Assembly: GCA_020086605.1 (NCBI GenBank)
Contig: JACBWW010000048.1
Span: forward strand, 525,002-589,001
Direction: 5' to 3'
Length of the DNA stretch: 64,000 nt
Source of the DNA: Lanius collurio
Lineage: Eukaryota > Chordata > Aves > Passeriformes > Laniidae
Positions 49,426-63,509 of the stretch are shown here, piece by piece. The notes under the pieces are model-generated. The model was not told where the DNA came from, did not search any database, and saw only the letters and a program-made list of their open reading frames with translations. The number at the start of each line of letters is the position of its first letter. The stretch's first letter is position 1. The translations under genes and the position numbers were made by a program.

Positions 49426-52400
49426 CACATTGATTTTATTTTCTCCCACCATCATTCTTTCCCCCATCCCCACATACATTACAGAAAAGCCCAGAAGATA
49501 TACTTGTGTGCCTCTCAGTCACAGACTTCAGAGAACAGAGACTTGCCTCTTGTGTTCAACATCTTTTGACTCTGGCGTACCAATAACTTCTTCACAGCAT
49601 CTCCCTCTTACCTATTCTGTCCCTCCCAAGCAGGTTTTAACAGGTAGATTCAGTATTCCAGGTACATGAATTACCTCATCAGATTTCACTTGTTTCACTT
49701 ACACAAAATTTCTTCTTTTCAATGAGAATTTCCTGTTCTTCTTGCTCATTACATCCAAACCACCTGTAAGCAGCTGAGAAAAATGTCTTTTCTTGATGTT
49801 TGTGGTCATTGTTTTGATTCATGACATGCTGATTTGAACTACATTGATGCCTCTATTCAGTTACTAATTTGATGTTTTTCCTGTCACCCAAGCAGGAGAC
49901 AAGAAGTCCTCTTTCCTCCCTTTGAGGAGCTGCATGTCATCTGAAACTCACTGTCTTTTCTGTGGCCTTGATGAAGTTAGAGATTTTAAAAATCCTCCTT
50001 CAATTCCTCACTAGCTACCCATTCTCCAGCATTTTCTGCTTTTTTCTTTCACAGTACCAGAAGATTGACTGCCAAGACCAGTTTCCCTTTCTTTATCTCT
50101 CTTTTGGACCCCACTGTAGTTTGCATGTTCTTTCTGTGAGATAATTGACTCTAGTGTATATCATGACCAGTAGAGACTTGCCAGACAACCTCATAATCCA
50201 GCCCAATCTTGCAGTTACAATGGATCTTGTGACCACACTGTGTACATATGTAAACAGTGCAGATATTTACAGAAAACTAGTGAGAAGCAGATAAAATATT
50301 TCCTCTTCCATAGAATTTCACACTGCAAAGCTATCAAAAGCATCATTTAGAGCACCTTTTTATAAATGACAATATACAATAAACAAAAGCTCAGTTATAC
50401 ACAGTCTAATGGAAAAACTTATGTGATTCATTTCCAGGGCTAGAATAGAGCAAAATTGTTCTAACCTGAAGTCTGTCCTATGAAAATACAAAAATGATAA
50501 ATAGGGTCTTTTTAAATTGACACAGTTTGAGTTTTTTATTTGGATTTTAAATTTTGCTCTTCATTTTTTTTTTGTGGCGTATTTGTTAACCTTGTCTAGT
50601 TTATCTCAAAGTTTCCTACTATCTTACTGTGAGACAGAGCTCCATTGATTCCACAGGTCTATTAAATTCTGCTTAAAGTAGATGTTAAATGAAATGTTAG
50701 TAGATTTTATGTAAGTTTAAAAAGTTGGGATTACACTGGAAAAAGATCCATTGGAAACATAATGACATCCAGATGTCATCATGATTGGTCAGTTTTTAAA
50801 AAAGGACAAAATTAAAGAATAAAATAACAAAAATTCTTTCAATAGGGAGGAGAAATGAACAAATAAACCCAAGCAAAACCAGCCAGACTTGTGCTGGGAT
50901 AGAGCTAGTCTAGGAAATCATGTCTTAATGAATAAATATATAAAATTATTATGCATTTTAGAAGACATATCCTAAGTTAATGCCACAGTTTAAATTTCTG
51001 CAGGTGATGGCAAAACATAGAAAACCCACCCACCAATCAACCAACCAAAAAAGCTAAAATATCCTAAACTCCTAAGTACTGTGCCAGGAGAAATAGAATG
51101 GTCCTTTTCATTATATTTGTAGCCTGTACAAAGTTCTAAAAATTTAAAGAACTACAAATTCCCTGCATCCAATGAGAGACCTAACACAACATGAATGAAG
51201 CAGCTAGTATATGAAAGGTTTCTATAAGATTAGGACCCCTAAATTATAATATCCTGGTGTAATTTCAGACTGTCTAATCCTCCTCTATAATAGCTTGAAT
51301 ATTTTAGCTTTACAGTCCACTCAAACCTGTTTGCCTGGCCTAAGCACTAAAGCAAATTTTGGAACATAGTTCGCAGGACTTCAATACAAACGGGTATTTG
51401 TACAGCAAGTTAGATAAAAGCTTATATGCCTTTTTGAATATTTGTTCACCCTAAGTGTTACAGTTGAATAGATTCTACCTTAGATCAGAACAACTCTCAC
51501 CTCTAATAAGAGTTTTTTATTCTGATGTTCCTCTCATATGTTGAGGCTTAAAGGCTTGAAACACATTGCTTCAGCTCCTGACTCCAGTCTTCAAACTTTC
51601 CATTAATTTCCAAGGAAAAAGACTAAAAACTCATCTCCAGGAGTTCTAATCTTTGTTGAGTGAAGACATTCCTAGATAAATAAAGAAAGTAGAGTTTCAA
51701 TAAAAAATACATAAGCATTCTTCGAGGCAGACTCCAGGATTCCTTTTGATCTGACATGAGTTCCTAACCAGCATAGTGGGTACTCAGTATGTGCTGGGCA
51801 GGTAAGAAGTAAAGGCCTCTTGGAGCCCACAACTGCAACTCAGGTTGTAATTTACAACAAATAAACGGCCTGTTGTTTCTCTTTGGGTATTGTTCTGTTT
51901 TAGGGACAAGAATATCTCCGGGAAACTACAGTAATGCCTTTGATACATCAGAAAGATAACATTTAGGAATGAAGCAGAAGTGCATGATAACTCCTGTGTT
52001 GTCTAATATTTCTGTCCTTATGAAGAACGTGCCCGTCCGTAGTATAAGAGATGTGACAGTAAAGCAATGGCGTGCATGTGCCGTCTTCCTCTGTAGTTAC
52101 ACAACATTTTCTGAATACTTTGGTGGTGTGCTACTTTTAAAACATAAATTGCAACACACTTTGGATTTGGGGGTATGGTTTTAATGGAGAAGAATGTTTT
52201 CATAAGAAATTACTATGCTGTAGTAAAATGTAAAAATTCACTGGAGTTTCTTCTAGTCTTCAGAAGACAGGAATGTTGAGATTTGTGTGATTTTATTTAA
52301 GTGTTAACAGCCACCCCAGGATGCTTTGTATTCACAGTGAAAATGTCTTCACATTTAGGGCAGGATTCATCTGACCTACTTTGAACAGATATATTTAATC

Positions 52401-54299
52401 AGTGTAATCCTGCTGTCAACGACCCAAAAAAAAAAAGAGTTCATGAAAGCATGAAAGTATTCATGCCAGTGCCTTGGCAATAGCAGAATGCCATCCTAAT
52501 AATCATCAAAAGCAATCCTCATTATAACCAGGAGGGAAGGAGCAATCAGTGCTGAGAAAACTGAGCTACTTAGATATATTTTCTATTCATAACATGGTTC
52601 TCAAAATGAAAAATTACAGATTTTGATGCTTGTATGTCCATGTTGCACCATGACTTAAGGGGAAAACAAAGAAATGCTCTTGAGGTGTTCTCACTCATTC
52701 AAGGCCATAGTTCAGAAGTCATTTTTAATCAGAAAATACATAGAAAATGTATTTTTATTTTAAGGTAAAACCCATTGTAGGATAGCTGATAGCAGAATAC
52801 TAATTCTAAAACATGTTTTCTCATCTGTCTATGATCAGACTCTTCTGTCACTTACCTGAGGAATGCAGAGTGGGAAATTAAACTCTGGTTGACTCCATGC
52901 TCCCTCTGGATTAGATAAAGTGTTTTGCTATGCCATGCATCAAATATTTGAGTCCTTCAGTGGAGACTACAGGTACTTAATATTATACACACAAATTTTC
53001 AAAGCTTTCTCATTGCCGTTCCCACATTTGTTCCCATTTTGTGACATTACTGCAATTAAGGGAAGATTGTAGGCAACCCAATTTGGAAAAACTGCAAAAT
53101 AGCAGTGGTCTCTGTCTCTCTACATCAAAGTAAGTCTATGTTTATTATTTTTGTTTTAAGACATTACCCAAATGCTGTAAATCCAGACTAAATTATTACA
53201 ATGCTAGACAATACACAAACATTCCCTGCCCCAAGGAACTTACACACAGGAACACAAACACAGGAAAAATACCGATAAGGATTAGATAAGGATTAATTCT
53301 TTCTTTCGACCATTTAGCTATGCATTGAAGAACTCATAAACTATGAGTTTTAAATTAAATTTATGTTCAAGTTACTTACAGTGTCATTTTTCTTCTTCTC
53401 CACTACTGATTGGCTGTAAATACTAGGATGGCATTCCCAGAATTGCCAGGGAATTATCTTTGAAGCAATATTTTATGGCCCCCTTCTTCAGTCCTCAAAA
53501 ACATACGCAAGAGAGATGTAATCAAACTCATAAAAATACCTTAATTGTTCATTCATTTAAATGACCTTTGAGATCTTCAAAATGAGGTTCAGGTGTTTGT
53601 GTGCTATTGGATCTGCTTACAGCAAACACCTTGGAAAGCTTTTCAGGTGTATGTTGTGGGTTTTGGTCTGTCTTCAAGTGCTTCTTACCAAACTAGGCTT
53701 GTGCTTAACAGAAGACAAATCACTTAGTGTTAGAAAGAGAAGACCCAAGCAATTGAGAGTTGTAGAAAAGATTTCTGTTCTTTAAAAAGGAGAACCCAAT
53801 TGCAACTAATAAATTTAATTTCTGAAAGGAGGTGCAAACAAAAAAATAATTTTAAAGGGAAAAAGAAATATTCTAGAATAAAAAAATAAAAAATAAAAAA
53901 AAAAAGAACCAATGAAGAGGTTTCCTGGATACAGAAACAGGAGGGTGGAGTCTCTTCTATACTACTCACATCAGTGCAGGGGAGGAGTCCTTTCAGCAGG
54001 TAAAAAAGCTGGATTTGGAAAAGGAAAGTTCACCTCTTTTTTTTTCACTTGGTCTCTAGGGAGAAGGCCTTAGATCAGCCTGGTGGATTTAATCCCTCTC
54101 CACCACTGGGAGTTCTTTTTTCCATTCCTCCAAGCCCTGTCTTTTGTGGTTTGGCACTGAAAGGCAGTGACAGGCTGAGATAAGAAAAAAGGGAGAGAGA
54201 GCGATGGCAATGCAGGGCTGAGCTGCATGGAGCCCCAGCAGAGCCAAGTGGAGTGGTGCCAGTGCTGGAGGCAGCTGTGAGGAGTAAAACAAGCAAAGT
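49426..54299. other. gene-desert DNA, no gene seen
   Basis: AT-rich. An inverted repeat lies at 50,762-50,779. A GC-richer stretch at 54,060-54,299 leads into the LTR-like segment and may be part of it. Confidence 0.5.
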
Positions 54300-54672
54300 A
54301 GAGTGGTCTGAGGTACTGGCATGGTGCAACAGGGATAATATAGCTTCCAAAGGAATTTGCTTGCCCTAGTTCCTTGTTGGATTTTTTGGACTGGGAAGGT
54401 GGAGGACATTAAACCACAGAAACTCTTGTTCCCCATATTGAGAAGTGCTTTTGTTTGTTCAGTGGTGAATATATTTCTGTGCATAACTGACCCTCTCTTT
54501 TACACATTTTTTGTTGTTAATATTATTTTGATTATTTCAATTTTCAGTAAATTGCTATTTCATCTTTTAATGTCTCCTAGTGTTCCTCTGTTATCAGAAG
54601 GTGCAGGGGGGAAAAGGAGCAGTTTGAGCGGGTTTAATTTTTTAGATCAGTTTTAAAACTAACACAAAAAGC
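54300..54672 (+). mobile_element. decayed LTR-like avian ERV fragment
   Basis: Pattern typical of avian LTR ends: GGATTTTTTGGACTGGGAAG, GACATTAAACCACAGAAACT, CTTGTTCCCCATATTGAG, then a T-rich stretch with TTGTTGTTAATATTATTTTG and a GGTGCAGGGGGGAAAAGGAG block before TTAAAACTAACACAAAAAG. Orientation is opposite to the 30.4-kb copy. Heavily diverged, so the family and ends are uncertain. Confidence 0.5.
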
Positions 54673-57600
54673 TGTATTAAATGCAATGACCTTTTTGAGT
54701 CAATGACTATTTCCTCTGTTTCCTTTGTTTTCTTGATTCTTTTTTATCTTTTTGCAGAAGTACTTGGGCAGAGTAGATTGGCTAGATTTCTATTGGAACA
54801 AAAAAACCCACAAAGCATAACAGAAATTCATAAGACTTTGTTAATTCAAAGAAATACTTTCCTGTGACATATTTCTCTACTCTCACTTTCCTGGAAGTTA
54901 TATAGGGGAATGTACGCCTAATGCAGTCAGTGAAGCTGATAAATACACATAATACTTTATGAACTTTATACAGTACCCCTTTTCTTCTTCTCTGTCATAT
55001 GTGAGGAGTTGTCCCTCTGTCCATATTAAAGACCTGACATACCCTGAGAGCTGTACTTTACATGTCTCTGTTGCTCACCCAAGCCTCCTGTAATATAGTT
55101 GTGGCAAAATCACCTTTGCTCAGAGACTAACCACAGGTGTCCTTCACATCTCCACAATGATTAACATGGTGTCAGACCTCCTGGGAAGGGCCTGCCCAAC
55201 ATTAATGATGTAATGTTGCTGCAGGGGCTGATAGAAGACCATGAGGATCTCTGCACAGTGATCTGCACCACCAGCCTCATTCACAGAATAGATATGGGTG
55301 CATGCTGGCAGGTGAATAACCTTCATCCTTTTCCTAAGCCAGGTCTTGGAGTTCAAATGCAGACATTCACTGAAGAATTTTTGAGAAAACCACTGCTTTG
55401 GTCTCATGCCTGACCCTACATTTGCAGTCTAAGATGTATGGCCACCTTTCTAAATAAAACAACTCTAGGATGAAACTTATATAATGTCAGTCTGCTCCAT
55501 GCCTTCATTGTTTAGCTGTTGGCTCCCTCTTTGGCTCTATTCTGGGCTACTCCAACAAGATCAAGGAATAGGTAATCTCAGGGATATATCTCAAAAGACA
55601 GTCCAGGGTAAGTCTACCTCATATGGGGCTCTCTCCAGACACAGTTGTTCTTCAGCTTTATCCCTTGGTGACTTTTCACCCTCAGCAACGCCCTCATAAG
55701 CCATCCAACAGAGTACAACGGAGTTTCTTCAGTTTCCTGCTCTGGGAACATGAGCCACTTTGCTGACCTGCAGCAATGCCCTGGCTGGCACTGTTTAAAA
55801 CAGTTTGAGATGTCAAGACTTACAAAACACATGGATTAGTGTCAGACCAATAGAAATACCACACCAGGTACAGAAGAACTCCAGAGTGCTGCACGGTGTG
55901 GACGCAGCACGTTTGCTCATCCTGAGTACTATAGTTACAAGAGTCTTCAGTCTGTTTGCCTGCTGGGATAGGTATTGGTCCCTCACCTTGTTCTATTTAG
56001 CGGTATTGATCTAACCAGACTGTCCTGGGAACTGAGTGCTTCAGTTTTTAGCATCGTTGATAAAGGATATCCTGAACTGTTGAAAAAATGTAGGAAAAAA
56101 CCCCAAGCTCATCTGACTTGTTCCATGCAGGAAGCAGAAGGCAGAATCATTGGAGCTGGAACTCGGTAGGACTGGCATTGCTTTAGGCAATTTTCACAGA
56201 ACAGGAGATGGCATATACTAGTAAGCAGAAAGAACACTCAGACGGCCTGCACCATAACTGTGTTCCTCCTTTCATTGTGGATTCTGTGTGTTTGTGTTTT
56301 CCTTTCCTTCTCATTTGAAAGGAAAGAGGGCAAACTACTCAGTAGCACCATGTAGCTATTCCTGTCTAATAAAGGCACTGCACAATCTTTATGCTTTGAG
56401 TAATGTGTGTATCATCTCTGAGAATTATGAAATTACCATTTCAACAGAATTCAACACTGCTGCCATGAAAAGTTTGTAAGCATGACAGTTCATGCTGAAA
56501 TGAATGCAAATGGCTTTTTTTGTTTGTTTTGGAGATATTAAATTCATATACCCAACTTTGGTAGTTGGTGCATCCATCAGGCATTCCTCAGCACTTATCA
56601 AACCTTCAGAGAAGTAGTCTAACTACAATACTGACTTAAAAATTTTAAGTCATTAAGGTGGGAACATATAAGGAAAAACACATTTAGAACCATAATGATT
56701 CAAAAGAACATTTTAGGTTAATGTAAGTAAATAAATAAATAAGAACATTCTATTAGAAAAAAAAATCGTACATAACAAAAATATAGATCATAATAACTCA
56801 GCAAGTAGGGGATTACTGCTAAAAGTCTTTTAACTCTTGTTGGTAAAAGATAATAATATTGAAATTGTAATTACAAACAGGTGAATTTCACTGTAAGGTT
56901 TTCTTGGTGGATTTATACCAGCAATTGGCCAACTGAAAGTAGTTTATCAACAACAGTGTTCAGTATTCCATAACCACTTGAAACAAAAAACAGCTCTCCA
57001 TATGGAAGAGAATAATTCTGACACCACAGGTGCTGGACTGTAAATTTGCAGTTTATGTGAGTAAAGAATTAGTGCCTACCCTTCTCACCCAAGAGAGACA
57101 ATCCTGATTCTGTAGGTAATATCTTTGTCATAATGCCACTCATAGACATACCTAAGCAAGTTTTTAATTGACTGGCTGGTGTATAATTAGTGTTTTGTCA
57201 TACAGAGCTCAACACTGGCTGTAAAAACTGACCAGGAGCCAGCATAAATACTTGGATTTCTAGCCCATAGGCAGAGACTGCATTGAAATACTTCTCTGAG
57301 TGCTGCAAGACAAACAAGGGTGGAACTAAAAATTCTGGTTTACTGGCAGCTGGTTTAGAAGATGCACATAACCTTCTAAAGATGCAATTGTGTAATGCAA
57401 TGAGGTACATAAATGTCATTCTGTAAAATTTCTTAGAATTTTAATGTGTATCCATCTCTATCATGGTTGTTCTAGAAATTCACAGTGCAGAGTTTAAAGA
57501 TACTGGTAAATAAAGCGGTGAGTGCCTAGAAATGCTTCTATGTCAGTTGGAGCATTCTCTGACAAGATTTTGGCTAATAGAGCAAGCACCCTACAAACAA

Positions 57601-59546
57601 TTTGTGATTTCATTTTGAGTGTAAGGGACCATTTCCAATGGACTGTTTGCAAACATCAAGACTCCTTGGGAGAAAACCCCCATGTTCTTAGCACAGATAT
57701 GAGTGTTCCCTGCTAGAGGGCCTGGGAACTTTACTAGATGGTCATAACCTAGACTGGACTTGAGTAAAACGTCACCTAGGAAATTTGTGGCAGAGCCAGT
57801 GATTCTGCCATATCTTAGAAAGCCTACCTCAAAAATATTAATTTTACAATAAAATTACAATAAAATTTATTTCCCAAAGTACCTCAATTTTTTATACTAT
57901 TCTCCAACCATTAGAATAAATGGGAAAATATAGACAGTACACGCAGAAGGCATACAAAGAAAAGCCTTGTGATTAAAAGAGAAACATTGTTTAAAGGAAG
58001 TTTCAAAATACCATTTCTACAGGGGTACTTATCACAGACAAGGAAGGTAGAATGAAAATAGAAAATGTTGGAATCCATTTATTTAAGTGCCTGCAGTTAT
58101 CATTTCAAGGCAAATGAAGCAATAATAAATGCAGAGCATTTGAAAGAAAGATAATCTGTATCCACTGCATTTTAATAAACAGTAATCACAAAAAATCAAT
58201 GTGGGCACATTGGATCTGCTTTTCTATTAGTTTTCCTATTACTGTTCTCCCTTTCTCTTCTTTCACCTCCCTTTTCTATCTAATACTTAATGGAATGATC
58301 TGTAGTCCCTATTGTTTTACTGTCTGAACTTTTGTCTTTATTTTTCTTTCATAAGCTGGGTTTTAAACTTAAAAATTAATTTCCTCACTTGTATTATCAA
58401 TATTACCAGTCCTAACACCTAGCAGACAATATATATCTTAATTTGTTTTCTTTTTGCAATCAATAGGTCAGAACTGCTTCTTGCTAATTTTAATCAGTAT
58501 TAGGGTGACTGAGAAGGATGGTGCTTCCCACCATAAAGTCTGGGAAGGAGAAAGTGGATCAGTAAAAAAGAAAATCAGATAAGTTTATTTAAAAAGTATA
58601 ATCTGTCACCATCCAAATTTAAAACACTGCTAGGTATGTATAAGATCAAATTTTACAGATATATAGCAAAAACATGATTATTTTTCCAGGCAATAAAAGA
58701 AGTAGAAAGATCAACATTTACTGGAAAGTACAAATAGCTTCCTCTCACACAAACATGATTTTGTATCAGAGAACCACTGAAATTTAAGCATAATACAAAT
58801 AGTTAGAGAAATAAATAAATAAAAAAATCTAATTTAATGCACTTTTTTTTTACCATTAGAGGAATGAGGAAAAAAATGGTAGAAAATAATATTAGAATAA
58901 AATTATCAACAGTTATTTTCAATCAAAGGAGTTTCTGATTTAAAGAAGAGCCAGGTGTCTCTAGAAGCAATTTGTTGTTTCCTAAAGTAGATGCCTAAGT
59001 GAGAGTGATTGAATCATCTTCTGGACATGTCTGTCTCCATTTACTACAGAGGATGCAGCTCTTGATATTTGCCTCCTGTACAGATAAAGCCATGTAGGTG
59101 AATCCCATTCTGCAGAACAGAAGTAGGCTATTAGAACAACAAATAAAGTGAGGGATGTCAGTTTACCCTCTCAGCCACTGCTCCTCAAGAGGGATTTCCT
59201 GGAAGTTGCACAGGGTGCCTCCCTTTGTGTCAGGTAAGTACAAGTGTCTTAAGGCCAATGCACACCTGAATATTCCTTAAGAAAATACATCTGGGTCACC
59301 TCAGAGTAGTTTTGGCCTTGAATCTACCCTGTTAACTTAACATGTCCATTTTGACATTATTTACTATGATGTTACTAGAGGATGAGGTAAAAATGGGAAC
59401 TATATGTTCTGGACACTGTACAAAACAGCAAATGGATCTTCTTCAAAGGACTTTCAGTCTTGGTAATAGATGGACAAAATAAGGAAAAGTATTATGACCA
59501 CAAATGGAGGCAAGTATTGTGTTAATTCCTAAACTGACTTGATGGA

Positions 59547-59566
59547 TTTTTTTTTTTTTTTTTTTT
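59547..59566. repeat. poly-T tract
   Basis: 20 T. No retrotransposon body recognised next to it. Confidence 0.95.
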
Positions 59567-62356
59567 GAAGGAGATTGCTTTAGCTGAAATAGAAGAGCCT
59601 AAAATACAAGGAGACCAGAATCGGAAAAAAAAAGTTGGTGAAAACTATGGATGTTGATTCAATGAAAATACTAAGAATGGATGGATAGAAGTGCTGACTT
59701 GGTTTAGAAAAGCAGCTACACATCATGATATTCTGTGAGCCATTGGCTTGTCTATTGTTTGATATTTTTTTTTTTTATTTCCTGTAAGTTATAGGAAGGT
59801 TTTGAAAAGGAATGACAACACAGATTTGAATGCCCCCAGAATATTTTTGTGAGTTAGTTTCCTGATAAAAATCTCCTTTTAAAAGAAGATCTAGAGGAGT
59901 ATGAAACAAATAAGCCCCACTGTTCATAGCTATCAGTACAAAAGTTTGAGTTTAAGGTGTCTTTGTAGCTGCATCCCCTTCAACTTCTATATGTTAGTTC
60001 GTACTCTATGTTGATATTTTAACAAATGACCTGAATCACAGCTGTGGTAGGCAGATTTCTACATATAAATTAACACTGTTAATGTCAAGTAGTCAAGGTT
60101 CAGTGCTGACCATCATTTTATATTATATCATATAAAGACTGCAAATATCATGTCCCTATGTTGCCTGTTTTACTGACAACCAAGCATCCTAAACACTGTA
60201 GCATTTTGTCAGTTCAGCAGATCCAAAGCCATCCATCACTGCTGCTATTTCTGTCATATGCATTTAACTTCAGCATCAGCCAGCAGTCTGCAGTCTTGGT
60301 TACTGATCAGTATCATCACAAGTGTCAGATGGGGAGAGAATTCTTTTTCTCTCCAAAAGTTGGTTACTGTAATGTTTGATATAGATACGTTGCTTAACAA
60401 GTTTTCTGAACTATGTTTGATATTTGAGTATGGGAATGTTTCCATCATGATCTTTCATAATTTATTTACATTTGTAACATCTTTGTGAACACTTTAAGCA
60501 TCAATATTGGCTGTTCCAAGGATGTATCTTTTCTTCTTCCCAACAGTCACAATCCAAAACCACTGAGCTTCTAGATATCAAGGGAAGGGGTTGAAGAAAT
60601 TCTACAGTCTTAAACACAGCTGATTTCAAAGATGTAATAAAACTAAGGACATTTCATTGAAGTATTGATATGACAGTTTATTTTGATTTCAAAGTTAAGG
60701 TCTTTTTTTTTATTAGTTTTCTCTGAAGATGAATGAAAGATTTAGGAAAGTACCTAAACAAAGTATAAATCCCATTGATCTCAGATTGTGATCTAGTAAT
60801 ATTCTGGAATAAGGTAGAAACACTCTGATTAACAAGCAGTTTGAACTACTGCTTATCTTTTATCTTTTTACAAAAGCCTCCTCTTCAAACTCTTCTGAAA
60901 ACAATCAAATGAAATTTTAAAAGGGAGGACTGTCTCAGATCACAGATCAACTGGATTTATTTAAAGAAGTAGTTTTAAATTAAGGCAAAAAAACTTTCAG
61001 GGACTAAGTTGTTGCTCCTGCAGCAGTGTGATGACAAAATCCAAGCATTATTATCTTCATATATTAAAAAATTATGATGCTGTCTAATGACTTGTGATTT
61101 TAGAAAGTGTAATGATTTAAGAGTTTCTTCTTATCATTGACTACGCAAATTCTATTTTTTTACAATTGAATTCTTGCAAGTGAAAATTTATTCAAACAAT
61201 CCAATCATTTACAACCTATCACAGTTGTCCACAACATCATCAGCAATAATTCTAACTATAATTACTGTCAAAGTTGAAAATTAAAAAGAGATATTTCCCA
61301 TAGCTGAAGAAGCTGTATGTATGTGTGTGCATGTAAGTATACACACAGGTAAAAACTGAATACTGAATAAGCATAAATCTTTGAAATTCAGAGCAAAAAG
61401 GAAAAAAACACTCCTCCTGAAAACTGAAGACTTAGTTTCTTAACTAAGACTAGGGCAAACAAGTAATGAAGATGACTGTTCACTACACAGATATATTTAT
61501 TTACTGTATATATGCATCTCACAAATTGTTGGTATTTTTTTAAAATACAATAAAAATTTTTACTATAATTTTAATATAATTTACATAAAAATATAATTTT
61601 TATTTTTCTTATGTTCTTCCTTACAATCCTGGAGAAATTGAGAACTATTAATTTTCCTGGTAGACAGCTGCTACTCCTTAGTAGATTGTTTGGACTGTGA
61701 TATTTGCTATTTAAAAAAAATCATTAATACAATCTGAAGATGAGACAAACTAGGGAAATAAGATGAAATAGCTTCAGATCCCTGCATTTGTCTCCTTGGA
61801 TTAATTTTTTTTTAATATGCTAAAATAAAAAATTATTTTAAAAGAAAAATAATAGGAAAATGTCCCTGAATTCTTTCTTCATAGTTACTTCTAATACTTT
61901 AATAATTAACTCCAAAATAATGGTGCATTAGTTAATCACCATATTGCAATGGAATTTCCATGGATACACATATAATGTGGATATTAATAATAGGTTAGTT
62001 CATCATAATTCATCTTTTCACAATTAATATGAAGTGAATGAATGAATGACCATTTAGTCATTAATAGCAAAGGAAGATGTGCAATTATGTCCTTTCTGTA
62101 CTAAACACTTTTTGTTAAAAGATATTTTTTCATCTATAGTAACAAAAAAGATGACAGGAAAAGGTTAATGTCATGAATACTTCTTCAATTTCAAATCGTC
62201 ATCAGATGTATTGGTACATATGAGAACACTGTAAGAGTTGTCTCTTGTTTTAATTAGGAAGCACGACTATTCATATGAAATAAGATGGAAGCAATAGAGG
62301 GTGAAAAACATACTTTTAGACATTAAAATGAATAAACCTATTTGCCTTTCCCTTCA

Positions 62357-62369
62357 CCCCCCCCCCCCC
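62357..62369. repeat. poly-C tract
   Basis: 13 C in AT-rich surroundings. A likely site of length variation or sequencing error. Confidence 0.95.
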
Positions 62370-63453
62370 AAAATAGTTGTGAAATGGTTGGACTGGAAAC
62401 CTGACAAACACCTCATAGAAAGCAGTGCATTCTTGGTTCTGAAATGATTCCCCCAAAACCTGAATTGTTTTAAGGCAGTTAGAAAATGTAAGTTATCTAA
62501 TTAATAGTTCTAATTGTCTAAGATACGCAGGGCTGTAGAAGGCCATAGGTGGCTACAGCAGGCTTTAGTTGGAATGCAGGGTCTCACAAGCCATCTTCTG
62601 ATACTGAAATCTATGTTTATCCACTGCTTAGCCTGGAGGCCCCACCCAGAGTTCAGGGCAGCTGATTGGGGAAAATTTACAGCTGTACATGAAAGATACA
62701 TCCTAAGCTTCACACCAGTCTATTAATGCTGGTCTATTTATTGGAAGGAGCTGAATGCTAATATAATTGACCTCTGTGAACTACCTTAGTTGTGGGAACA
62801 CTTCAGTAGAGAGGAAGCATTTCTACATCACTGCCTTCAGTGCTTTCCTGCTCTGGGAGTACCTAGCCTACTTGTCAGTGTAGTTTGAGCAAAAATGACT
62901 CCAGTGCTCTTCTTTTCACCTCTCCCAATGTCAATGTGTCTCACTGAGAACTGAGCTCCTACATTTAAATAGCTCTTTTAATTTTTCCTTCATTTCATAT
63001 GCATATAGATAAAATAATTATATAAATCTGAATTTGTTTCTTTACTCTTAATCATTGATAATTAAAATAAAAATTCTATGGGGAACTCATTTAACCAGAG
63101 AAATTTCAAGTTCATTAAGGAAGTATATGTCCTGACAATCAGAAGCATTTGCAGAGCAGCTTTTATGAATATTTCAGCTTTGTATGCATTCTGATACTAA
63201 TAAGGAAGACAGTACTTCTGTGCAGGAGACTATAATATTCATTTTATGACCCTATTTGTCTCCTTCAGCTCTAACAGGAGACAATCTTCAGATTATTTGT
63301 GAGTGGATAATTAATATTTACATTAATATATTTTAGTCTTATTTAAATAAATCAAGTGTCACAGTTCAATTTTCTGACAGTGACACAAGTCCCCAGTGAG
63401 TAGAGGAATATGTTGACATTGACCTCAATGTTCAAGTTACAGTCATATAAAGT

Positions 63454-63509
63454 AAAAAAACCAAAAAAAACCCAAAAAATCCAAAAACAAACAAAAAAAA
63501 ATTAAAAAG
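63454..63509. repeat. A-rich tract with CC interruptions
   Basis: Runs of A separated by CC or CCC, a common avian low-complexity pattern. Similar shorter tracts occur at 18,113-18,145 and 23,425-23,455. Confidence 0.9.

Noticed and set aside
49315..49669. Two 84-codon plus-strand ORFs
   Set aside because: They start within or run out of the older CR1 fragment, and the frames overlap.
61310..61352. Imperfect TGTGTG/CACACA hairpin as a possible microRNA
   Set aside because: The pairing is short and comes from low-complexity TG/CA sequence; no good precursor stem.
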